From NCBI GenBank assembly GCA_025358355.1, contig JANYJX010000114.1, forward strand, positions 1-39,838: a DNA stretch of 39,838 nucleotides, read 5' to 3'. The DNA comes from Actinomycetes bacterium (GTDB lineage Bacteria; Actinomycetota; Thermoleophilia; Gaiellales; Gaiellaceae). The position numbers were made by a program, and so were the translations under genes. Shown in pieces: positions 33,611 to 39,838 of this stretch. The notes under the pieces are model-generated. The model made no database searches. It was not told where the DNA came from and saw nothing but the letters and a program-made list of their open reading frames with translations. The stretch's first letter is position 1, and every line of letters starts with the position of its first letter.

Positions 33611-34869
33611 GACTGCGCGATCTTCGCGATTCGTGCGGGGACGCCTTCCAAGCCGACCGCCCGTGACGCTTTCACGAGCACCGCGTCGCCGGGCTTGAGG
33701 AGGTTGCCGAAGCCCTCGGCCGCGTCGACGGCGTGCATTTCGGGGACACCCGGTGTCATGTAGAAACGCGCGCCGGCGCCGACCGCGATGAGCACGTCGA
33801 CCGTCTGTGCGACGATCTCGCCGATCTCGCGGTGGTAGACGTCGGCGTGGTCGCCGAGCTCGGCCATCTCACCAAGGATCGCGACGCGACGCCGGCCCGC
33901 GGCTCGTTGGGAGAGGTCGACGAGCGCGGCGCGCATTGAGGTCGGGTTCGCGTTGTACGCGTCGTTGATGACGAAGCCGCCGCCGGGCAACGCACGCTCC
34001 TCGCCGCGCCACGGCGACAGCTCGATCCGGCTCGCGCCTTCCTGCGCGCGGTCGAGCGGGTGGCCGAGCGCTTCGTACGTGGTCAGCGCCGCCAGCGTGT
34101 TCTCCAGCAGGTGAAGCTGCGTGAACGGGAGCTCGAGGCGCACCGTTCGCTCGCCGACGCGGAACTCGGCATCGGCGGTGAGGGCGCTCTGGTCGAAGCG
34201 GCGCACGTCGAGGTCATCGCGACGGAGGAACGGCTCCAGCTCGGGCGCGCGCTCGGCCGTTGGCACAACCGCGATCCCACCCGCGGGCAGCGCGTCGATC
34301 GCCTCGGCGTTGGCGCGCGCCACATTCTCGACCGAGCCGACAAGCTCGAGATGTTCCGGGCCGATCGACGTGACAAGAACGACATCGGGTCGCGCGATCT
34401 CGCACAACGTCGCGATCTGGCCGAGCCCGCGCATCCCCATCTCGAGCACGAGTAGCTCGGTCTCCGGCTCCAGACGACAGACCGTCAGCGGCACGCCGAT
34501 CTCGTTGTTCAGGCTCGCGCGCGCGAACACCGTAGAGACGACGGGCGAGCAGAGCGCGCCGAGGATGTCTTTCGTCGTCGTCTTTCCGGTCGAACCAACC
34601 ACTGCGACCACGCGCGTCCTGCTTTTGCTCAGGACGAGGTGCGCGAGCGCGGCGAGAGCCGCGTGCTGGTCGTCGGGAACAAGGGTCGCGGCACCGCGCC
34701 CGCGTGCGCCATCGACGAAATCGACTCCCGCGTTGAGGGCCACAAACAAGTCGCCGGGACCAGCAACGCGCGAGTCGGCGCTGATCCCGGTGATCGGCCC
34801 GCCGTCCGAGCCACGCTCCAGCTGGCCGAGTCCGAGCGCGGCGACCTCATCCCACGAGAGCGGGATCAC
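33604..34869 (-). CDS. murF: UDP-MurNAc-tripeptide--D-alanyl-D-alanine ligase
   Basis: MurF adds D-Ala-D-Ala to complete the pentapeptide. The 421-residue product has ISADSRVAGPGDLFVAL, the P-loop GSTGKTTTKD (92-101), LNNEIGVPLTV, LEMGMRGLGQI, TSIGPEHLELVGS, and INDAYNANPTSMRAAL, which is specific to MurF. The GTG start overlaps the murE stop as GTGA. Its D-Ala-D-Ala source, Ddl, is not in the window. Confidence 0.94.
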   Translation of the reverse strand: MIPLSWDEVAALGLGQLERGSDGGPITGISADSRVAGPGDLFVALNAGVDFVDGARGRGAATLVPDDQHAALAALAHLVLSKSRTRVVAVVGSTGKTTTKDILGALCSPVVSTVFARASLNNEIGVPLTVCRLEPETELLVLEMGMRGLGQIATLCEIARPDVVLVTSIGPEHLELVGSVENVARANAEAIDALPAGGIAVVPTAERAPELEPFLRRDDLDVRRFDQSALTADAEFRVGERTVRLELPFTQLHLLENTLAALTTYEALGHPLDRAQEGASRIELSPWRGEERALPGGGFVINDAYNANPTSMRAALVDLSQRAAGRRRVAILGEMAELGDHADVYHREIGEIVAQTVDVLIAVGAGARFYMTPGVPEMHAVDAAEGFGNLLKPGDAVLVKASRAVGLEGVPARIAKIAQSW

Positions 34870-36305
34870 GACCCGCCTCGCAGTGCCTCCCGGGCGACCT
34901 CACGATCGTCGAACGGCTGCACGACACCGCCGATGTCCTGACCCTGCTCATGGCCCTTGCCGGCGATCACGACCACATCGCCCGGTCCCGCGACACCGAT
35001 CGCGCGATTGATCGCCGAGCGCCGATCGGGATCGATCTCGACCTCCATCCCGGCGCCTTGGAGCACGTCTTGGATGATCGCGAGCGGATCCTCGGAGCGC
35101 GGGTTGTCGGAGGTCACGATCGCGAGATCGGCGCGGTCACGGGCGATGCGCCCCATCAGCGGCCGCTTGCCGCGATCCCGATCGCCGCCGGCGCCGAAGA
35201 CCGCAATCACCTTGCCCGGCCCGAGATCGCGCGCGGCCTGCAAGACGATGTCGAGCGAGTCGGGCGTATGCGCGTAGTCGACGATCACCGCGAACGGCTG
35301 CCCTTCGTCGATCGCCTCGAACCTCCCTGGCACACCTGCGACAGCGGCGATCCCCGCGGCGATCGCCGCCTCGTCGATATCCAGGAGAATCCCTGCGGCG
35401 ACCGCAGCGAGCACGTTCTCGACATTGAAGCTACCCCGCAGGTGCGTCTCGATCTCGATCCCCGCCGCGTGGAACCGGCTGCCGCGCGCGTCCAGTTGCA
35501 AGCCGTCGGCACGCACTTCCGCACCGGAGCCGAGCCCGAATGTGATCAGCGGCGCACGTCCAGCCGCCTCGAGCTCGTCGGCCAGCCGCCGGCCCCAATC
35601 GTCGTCGACGTTCACCGCGGCCGGCGGCGGCTGCGGGCCAACGAACAGACGCCGCTTCGCTTCGAAGTAGTCCTCCAGTGAGCCGTGCAGATCGAGATGA
35701 TCCTGGCTCAGATTCGTGAACACGAGCGCGTCGAACCGCACGCGGTCGAGCCGACGCAAGGCCGAGCCGTGCGATGACGCCTCGACGGCGGCGCTCTCGT
35801 CGCCCGCGTCGAGCATCTCGCGGAACAGCCGCTGCAAGTCGATTGCTTCCGGCGTCGTGTGCGCCGCCGGCCGCGACATCCCGCCGACGATCCACTCGAC
35901 CGTCCCGACCAGTCCGGGCCGCCGGCCAGCTGCTTCAAGAATCGCTCCCAGAAGAAAGGTCGTCGTCGTCTTGCCGTTCGTCCCGGTGACGCCCGTGACC
36001 TCGAGCGAGCGAGTCGGCTCGCCGAAGAACGCATCGGCCGCCATAGCCATCGCTGCGCGCGTATCAGCGACCACAAGCTGCGGCACGTCGACCTCGAGCG
36101 GCCGCTCCACGACGAGCGCAACCGCGCCGGCGGCGACCGCGTCCGCGGCGAAGTCGTGGCCGTCGGCGCGAGAGCCAGAGACGCAGAAGAACGCCGCCCC
36201 CGGGGTCACAGCGCGTGCGTCGTATGCAAGATCGCGAACATCGACATCGCGCTGCCCGACAACTTCCTCGGGTGCGAGGGCTCGGATTAGTCCCGCGAGC
36301 TCCAC
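34866..36305 (-). CDS. murE: UDP-MurNAc-L-Ala-D-Glu--meso-diaminopimelate ligase
   Basis: MurE adds the third residue of the stem peptide. The 479-residue product has DLAYDARAVTPGAAFFCVSG, the P-loop GTNGKTTTT (108-116), EASSHGSALRRL, FTNLSQDHLDLHG, VDYAHTPDSL and GAGGDRDRGKRPLMG. The amino-acid selectivity motif is DNPR (400-403, TSDNPRSEDP), which indicates meso-diaminopimelate, not lysine. The peptidoglycan is therefore predicted to be DAP type. The start is GTG 36305, 10 nt after the ftsI stop. Confidence 0.94.
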   Translation of the reverse strand: MELAGLIRALAPEEVVGQRDVDVRDLAYDARAVTPGAAFFCVSGSRADGHDFAADAVAAGAVALVVERPLEVDVPQLVVADTRAAMAMAADAFFGEPTRSLEVTGVTGTNGKTTTTFLLGAILEAAGRRPGLVGTVEWIVGGMSRPAAHTTPEAIDLQRLFREMLDAGDESAAVEASSHGSALRRLDRVRFDALVFTNLSQDHLDLHGSLEDYFEAKRRLFVGPQPPPAAVNVDDDWGRRLADELEAAGRAPLITFGLGSGAEVRADGLQLDARGSRFHAAGIEIETHLRGSFNVENVLAAVAAGILLDIDEAAIAAGIAAVAGVPGRFEAIDEGQPFAVIVDYAHTPDSLDIVLQAARDLGPGKVIAVFGAGGDRDRGKRPLMGRIARDRADLAIVTSDNPRSEDPLAIIQDVLQGAGMEVEIDPDRRSAINRAIGVAGPGDVVVIAGKGHEQGQDIGGVVQPFDDREVAREALRGGS

Positions 36306-36315
36306 GGGCCAGAGG

Positions 36316-37998
36316 TTAGCGCGAGCTGCCCGCGACAGGCGCGTCAGGCTGCACAGCGAGGTACTGGAGGTCGAACTGCGCGATCCGCTGGAACGCCGGC
36401 GCAGCTACGACACCACCGAAGATCGCACCTCTGGGTTCGTCGATCATCACGAGCACGACCGCCCTCGGATGCTTCGCCGGGACGATGCCGACGAACGACG
36501 CGACGTACTTCGTCGTCGAGTAGCCGTGCGAGGTCGGCTTGTTCGCGGTGCCCGTCTTGCCGGCGACGGTGTAGCCGGGAATCGCGGCCGCGGTGCCGGT
36601 TCCCTGGATCACAACGTCGCGCAGCATCGTCATCAGCTTCCGCGATGTCGCCTCCGAGACAATCCGGTGGCCCGCCGCCACATGAACGCGTCGCACGCCG
36701 ACCTTCTCGATCAGATGCGGAATCGCGCGGACGCCGCCATTCGCAATCGCCGCGTACGCCGCCGCCATCTGCATCGGCGTGACCGCAATGCCGAGTCCGA
36801 TCGGGACGGTGCCGATCGTCGAGCCCGACCACTGGTCAAGTGGCAGCACGAGCCCGGCGCTCTCGCCAGGGAAGTCGATGCCGGTCGTCGTCCCGAAACC
36901 CCAGCGCGAAACCCAGCGCGCGAGCTCCTCCGGGCCGAGGCGCTCCGCGATCGTGACCGTGCCGACATTCGACGATTTGGTGAGGATCTCGGCCACGCTC
37001 ATCCGCTCGGTCGGCCGAGACTCGGCATCGTGGATCACCCGGTCGGCGACATGAATCGTCGGCTGCAATGTGAAGCGCGTTTGCGGCGTGACGACACCGT
37101 CCTCGAGCGCGGCGGAAATCGTGACGAGCTTGAACGTCGAGCCTGGCTCGTAGAGATCGGTCACCGCGCGGTTGCGCCGATTCTCCGGGTTCGCGGACGG
37201 GAACTCGTTCGAGTCGAAGCCGGGCGCGTTCGCCATCGCAAGCACCTGGCCGTTCCGTGGGTCGAGCACGATCGCGGAACCACCCTTCGCGTGCCACTTC
37301 TTGACGGTCTCCGCGAGGATCGCCTCGGCGTTCGCCTGAATCTGGTGGTCGATTGTCAGCGTGATGTTCCGGCCGCGACGCTCTGGGCGCGACTTCACGA
37401 CATCGACAGCGCGCCCGTAGAGATCCTTGACAATCGTCTCGCTGCCCGGCTGCCCCGCGAGCGTCGGCTCGAACGAGCTTTCGAGGCCTTCCAGCCCGTG
37501 GTTGTCCGTGCCCGCGTAGCCCACGACCTGCGCCGCGACACCGCGCTGCGGATACGTCCGCTTCTCCTCCGAGATGAACCCGATGCCCTTCAGGTTGAGC
37601 TTTTCGAGCGACGCGGCGGCGATCGGATCGGCCTTGCGCGCGAGATAGATGAATCCCTTCGACGTGTCGGCGAGCTCGTTGTAGACGGCGTTCGCATCGA
37701 GACCCAGCGCCTTCCCCACCGCAACCGCGACCTTTTTCCGATCGACGATCGTCTTCGGATCGGCGAACACGGTCGTCGTTTGCTCACCAATCGCTAGCGG
37801 CTCGCCGGTGCGGTCGAAGATCGTGCCGCGACCCGCCGGCAGCGGAATCGTCTCGCGCTGTTGCTCGAGCGCGAGCGACGAGTACGACGAGCCGCGAACG
37901 CCTTGCAACCACGCTGCGCGCCCGAGAGTTACCGCGAAAGCGACGACGAAAACGAGGAGAAGAAGGCGAATCCGACGGTTGAGCGAGCGTGGGCTCAC
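36316..37998 (-). CDS. ftsI: Septal transpeptidase FtsI (PBP class B)
   Basis: FtsI cross-links septal peptidoglycan. The 560-residue product has one N-terminal membrane anchor (about 10-30), a dimerisation/pedestal domain (RGTIFDRTGEPLA, 58-70) and a transpeptidase domain. The catalytic motifs are SxxK as Ser287-Thr-Phe-Lys290 (EPGSTFKL), SxN as SSN (342-344) and KTG (481-483, VAGKTGTANKP). No PASTA domains follow, unlike some Firmicute and actinobacterial class B PBPs. The GTG start overlaps the ftsL stop as GTGA. Confidence 0.94.
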   Translation of the reverse strand: MSPRSLNRRIRLLLLVFVVAFAVTLGRAAWLQGVRGSSYSSLALEQQRETIPLPAGRGTIFDRTGEPLAIGEQTTTVFADPKTIVDRKKVAVAVGKALGLDANAVYNELADTSKGFIYLARKADPIAAASLEKLNLKGIGFISEEKRTYPQRGVAAQVVGYAGTDNHGLEGLESSFEPTLAGQPGSETIVKDLYGRAVDVVKSRPERRGRNITLTIDHQIQANAEAILAETVKKWHAKGGSAIVLDPRNGQVLAMANAPGFDSNEFPSANPENRRNRAVTDLYEPGSTFKLVTISAALEDGVVTPQTRFTLQPTIHVADRVIHDAESRPTERMSVAEILTKSSNVGTVTIAERLGPEELARWVSRWGFGTTTGIDFPGESAGLVLPLDQWSGSTIGTVPIGLGIAVTPMQMAAAYAAIANGGVRAIPHLIEKVGVRRVHVAAGHRIVSEATSRKLMTMLRDVVIQGTGTAAAIPGYTVAGKTGTANKPTSHGYSTTKYVASFVGIVPAKHPRAVVLVMIDEPRGAIFGGVVAAPAFQRIAQFDLQYLAVQPDAPVAGSSR

Positions 37999-38348
37999 TT
38001 CGGCGCAAGCTCGACGTACCGCGTCGTCGACGAATCGGCCTGGACGAGGCCAAGCGACCCGTGCGCCTCCTGCTGCAGCCGGTACGTGGACGCGGCGCTC
38101 GATAACTCGCCTTGCAGCCGCGCGATGTCACCCTGCAGCTCGACGCGATGTCGGCTCGTCTTAGTGAGACCCATCGTCAGCCGAAGCACTGCGACATTGA
38201 CCGCGACAACGCCGGCCAACAGCACTGCGAGTACCACGATCCACGCGACGCCGCCGGCAAGAGGCCGCCGGTCGGTCGCCTCCGCCGTTCGCCGCGTGCG
38301 CTTCTTGCCGCCAGCTGCCGCTCGGCGTCCGTCGACGTAGGAGGTCAA
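37995..38348 (-). CDS. ftsL: FtsL-like division protein
   Basis: The 117-residue product has a basic N-terminus, one membrane helix (about 33-55, GGVAWIVVLAVLLAGVVAVNVAVL) and a short coiled coil (RHRVELQGDIARLQGELSSAAS). It ends YVELAPK. This layout and its place between rsmH and ftsI identify FtsL despite low sequence conservation of the family. It starts with TTG that overlaps the rsmH stop as TTGA. Confidence 0.82.
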   Translation of the reverse strand: MTSYVDGRRAAAGGKKRTRRTAEATDRRPLAGGVAWIVVLAVLLAGVVAVNVAVLRLTMGLTKTSRHRVELQGDIARLQGELSSAASTYRLQQEAHGSLGLVQADSSTTRYVELAPK

Positions 38349-39301
38349 ATCTTCACCGCAGCCCGCAGGCGCGCGGACGACGAGCGCGGGTTCGCATCGA
38401 TCTCACGCGCAGACGGCCGCACCGGTTTACGCGTCAGCGCGCGCAGCTCGGGCTGCTTGCCGCAGTTGCAGATCGGGAACTCGGGCGGGCATGTGCAGCC
38501 CTTCGCCTTCTGAGCGATGAACTGCTTCACGATTCGATCTTCGAGCGAGTGGAAGCTGATCACGGCGAGCCGCCCGCCCGGCCGGAGCATCGCGAGCGCA
38601 GCGGGCAACGCGGTCTCGAGCGCGCCGAGCTCGTCGTTGACCGCGATGCGCAGTGCTTGGAAGACGCGCTTCGCCGGATGCCCTTCGCCGAATCGCGCCG
38701 GGGTCGGGATCGCGAGCTTGATCGTGTCGACGAGCTCGCCCGTCCGCGTGAACGGTGTCGTCATGCGACGGCGCGCGATCGCCCGCGCGATCGGCCCCGC
38801 GTAGCGCTCCTCGCCGAAGCGGCGGAAGATCGTCACTAGCTCGCGCTCGTCCCAGGTGTTGACGATCTCCTGCGCGGACGGCTCGGACGACGGATCCATG
38901 CGCATGTCGAGTGGCGCGTCGGTCGCGTACGAGAAGCCACGCTCCGGCTGATCGATTTGCATCGATGACACGCCGAGGTCGAGGAGAACCGCGTCGGCGC
39001 GCACGTCGTTCGCCGCGAGCTGCGTGAGCACAACCGAGAAGTCGCCGCGCAAGAAGCGCACGTCGACGCCGGCGGTCGCTTTGAAGAGGTCGAACAGCGG
39101 CTTTGCGCCCGGGTCGCGATCGATTGCGACGAGCTTGCCGTCGCCCGCCAGGTCGGCAGCGAGCAGCCGCGAATGGCCGCCGGCGCCGAACGTCCCGTCA
39201 ACGACGGTCTCTCCCGGCCGCACGGAGAGGAGCTCGCGCACCTCGGCCGCAAGGACTGGAACGTGATCAGCTGCGCTTCTCTGCAAGACGTTCGGCAACA
39301 T
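38345..39301 (-). CDS. rsmH: 16S rRNA (cytosine-1402-N4) methyltransferase
   Basis: RsmH methylates N4 of C1402 in 16S rRNA. The 318-residue product has DHVPVLAAEV near the start, the SAM loop VDGTFGAGGHSRLL (GTFGAGGHS at 36-44), LLDLGVSSMQIDQPERGFSY, DMRMDPS and ISFHSLEDRIVKQF, all family hallmarks. It ends with a Cys-containing insert (GCTCPPEFPICNCGK) common in this family. The ATG at 39301 lies 35 nt inside the end of mraZ; GGAGCG precedes it. Confidence 0.94.
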   Translation of the reverse strand: MLPNVLQRSAADHVPVLAAEVRELLSVRPGETVVDGTFGAGGHSRLLAADLAGDGKLVAIDRDPGAKPLFDLFKATAGVDVRFLRGDFSVVLTQLAANDVRADAVLLDLGVSSMQIDQPERGFSYATDAPLDMRMDPSSEPSAQEIVNTWDERELVTIFRRFGEERYAGPIARAIARRRMTTPFTRTGELVDTIKLAIPTPARFGEGHPAKRVFQALRIAVNDELGALETALPAALAMLRPGGRLAVISFHSLEDRIVKQFIAQKAKGCTCPPEFPICNCGKQPELRALTRKPVRPSAREIDANPRSSSARLRAAVKI

Positions 39302-39701
39302 CGTCCGCGCTCCCTTCGACCGCGTTCAGGTGCTCTGACCAGGCTTCTCGGTTCCAAATCTCGAGGTGGTCTTGGACGCCGATCACGATCACGTCCTTGT
39401 CGAGGCCCGCGTGCCGTGCAAGCGCCGGCGGGATCAACACGCGGCCCTGCTTGTCCGGAACGGCGACCGAGGTGCCGTGGAAGAAGAACCGCTTCAGCCG
39501 GCGCGCCTCGCCCGAGAACGAGTCGAGCTCGCCGAGCCGGATCTCGACGGTGTTGCGCCATGTGGCGTCGGGATACACGTCGAGGTTCGAGTCCAGGCCC
39601 TTGGAGATCACGACGCCGGCCTCCCACTCGTCGCGAAACCGAGCCGGCAATGTGAGGCGGCTCTTGTCGTCGAGGGTGTGCTCGTGCTCGCCGTAGAACA
39701 T
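39267..39701 (-). CDS. mraZ: MraZ, transcriptional regulator of the dcw cluster
   Basis: The 144-residue product has the two AbrB-like repeats with the Asp-x-x-x-Arg cores of MraZ: DDKSRLTLPARFRDE in the first and DKQGRVLIPPALARHAG in the second. MraZ forms ring-shaped oligomers and binds repeated GTGGG boxes before its own gene, usually as a repressor. Such boxes are present here (39723-39757). The ATG is preceded by AGGG at 8 nt. It is the first gene of the cluster. Confidence 0.95.
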   Translation of the reverse strand: MFYGEHEHTLDDKSRLTLPARFRDEWEAGVVISKGLDSNLDVYPDATWRNTVEIRLGELDSFSGEARRLKRFFFHGTSVAVPDKQGRVLIPPALARHAGLDKDVIVIGVQDHLEIWNREAWSEHLNAVEGSADDVAERLAEKRS

Positions 39702-39722
39702 GGTTTAGGCCCTACCGTGTCT

Positions 39723-39757
39723 CCCACGATGCCCCACGATAGACCACTTTCCCCCAC
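39723..39757 (-). promoter_or_regulatory. MraZ operator: four GTGGN boxes at 10-bp spacing
   Basis: On the minus strand GTGGG, GTGGT, GTGGG and GTGGG occur with first bases exactly 10 bp apart (boxes at 39753-39757, 39743-39747, 39733-39737, 39723-39727). This matches the known MraZ box pattern of GTGGG-N5 repeats. The array lies 22 nt before mraZ and overlaps its promoter, so autoregulation is expected. Confidence 0.85.
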
Positions 39758-39764
39758 TTCGCAA
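39736..39764 (-). promoter_or_regulatory. Candidate promoter of mraZ and the dcw cluster
   Basis: TTGCGA (39759-39764) and TATCGT (39736-39741) on the minus strand are 17 bp apart. Two MraZ boxes fall between the elements, one overlaps the -10 and one lies near the start point. Bound MraZ would block polymerase directly. Confidence 0.5.
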
Positions 39765-39793
39765 CCCCTATCTGTGCGGCATGATCCAGGGCC

Positions 39794-39838
39794 GTGAGAG
39801 CCTTCACCGTCGCCGAGCGCCCCGATCTCGTCGGGCCG
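39794..39838 (+). CDS. Start of an unidentified divergent gene (partial)
   Basis: A GTG at 39794 opens a frame that runs to the window edge with the 15 residues MRAFTVAERPDLVGP. The text could be the beginning of an acetyltransferase-like protein but is too short to assign. An ATG at 39781 in another frame gives an Arg-rich, unlikely peptide. Confidence 0.35.
   Translation, partial: MRAFTVAERPDLVGP

Noticed and set aside
35716..37797. Long plus-strand open frame (693 codons)
   Set aside because: It is antisense to ftsI and murE and has the low-complexity Arg-rich text of a shadow frame.
24781..39789. Shared ATGATCCAG at 24781 and 39781
   Set aside because: A nine-base match in two unrelated contexts is expected by chance over 40 kb.

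Overview
The window is GC-rich bacterial chromosome with many GTG and TTG starts and gene-dense operons joined by ATGA/GTGA overlaps. It suggests a high-GC actinobacterial-type organism. The best guess is a deep branch such as Thermoleophilia (Gaiellales/Solirubrobacterales): the division cluster carries murB between murC and ftsQ, the glycine decarboxylase is split (gcvPA/gcvPB), and several small secreted or Cys-rich proteins look lineage-specific. The placement is inference from gene content; no rRNA gene is present to settle it.

Layout. (i) 1-1560 is a decayed accessory patch: a C-terminal tyrosine-recombinase remnant, a terminator hairpin, and a secreted collagen-like / tail-collar protein gene broken by a lost start codon and a 1-nt frameshift. 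(ii) 1561-2727 encodes a secreted protein of Ig-like (He_PIG) repeats. (iii) 2874-6870, minus strand, is a tightly coupled operon: MFS exporter, glutamyl-tRNA synthetase, M3-like metallopeptidase. (iv) 6928-8822, plus strand, holds a SnoaL-like protein, endonuclease IV and a small exported protein. (v) 8837-13749 is a set of single genes: a Cys-rich unknown, a Ca2+/H+ antiporter, a serine beta-lactamase-like hydrolase with threonine aldolase, and rlmN. (vi) 13803-17491 holds two membrane proteins (one an MMPL/RND transporter) and a divergent TetR regulator whose reading frame is broken at its 5' end. (vii) 17480-20219 is a divergent pair: a TPR protein and a DUF4331 protein.

(viii) 20281-24725, minus strand, is the glycine cleavage operon gcvT-gcvH-gcvPA-gcvPB, with a 166-nt spacer carrying a UUCG hairpin between gcvH and gcvPA. 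(ix) 24860-39701, minus strand, is a complete division/cell-wall (dcw) cluster in transcription order mraZ-rsmH-ftsL-ftsI-murE-murF-mraY-murD-ftsW-murG-murC-murB-ftsQ-ftsZ. It makes the UDP-MurNAc-pentapeptide precursor (MurB, C, D, E, F), lipids I and II (MraY, MurG), the septal synthase pair (FtsW/FtsI), the FtsQ/FtsL scaffold and the FtsZ ring. Four MraZ boxes at exact 10-bp spacing overlap a -35/-10 promoter ahead of mraZ, and ftsZ has its own candidate promoter. (x) The last 45 bases begin an unidentified divergent gene.

No CRISPR array, tRNA, rRNA or intact insertion sequence was seen. The clearest anomalies are two apparent 1-nt deletions (near 1139 and 16851-16866), a compact MurC lacking much of the central-domain stretch between its Mg/ATP and AGAHN motifs, the gcv intra-operon hairpin, the DUF4331/TPR divergon and the Cys-rich protein at 8837-9274.
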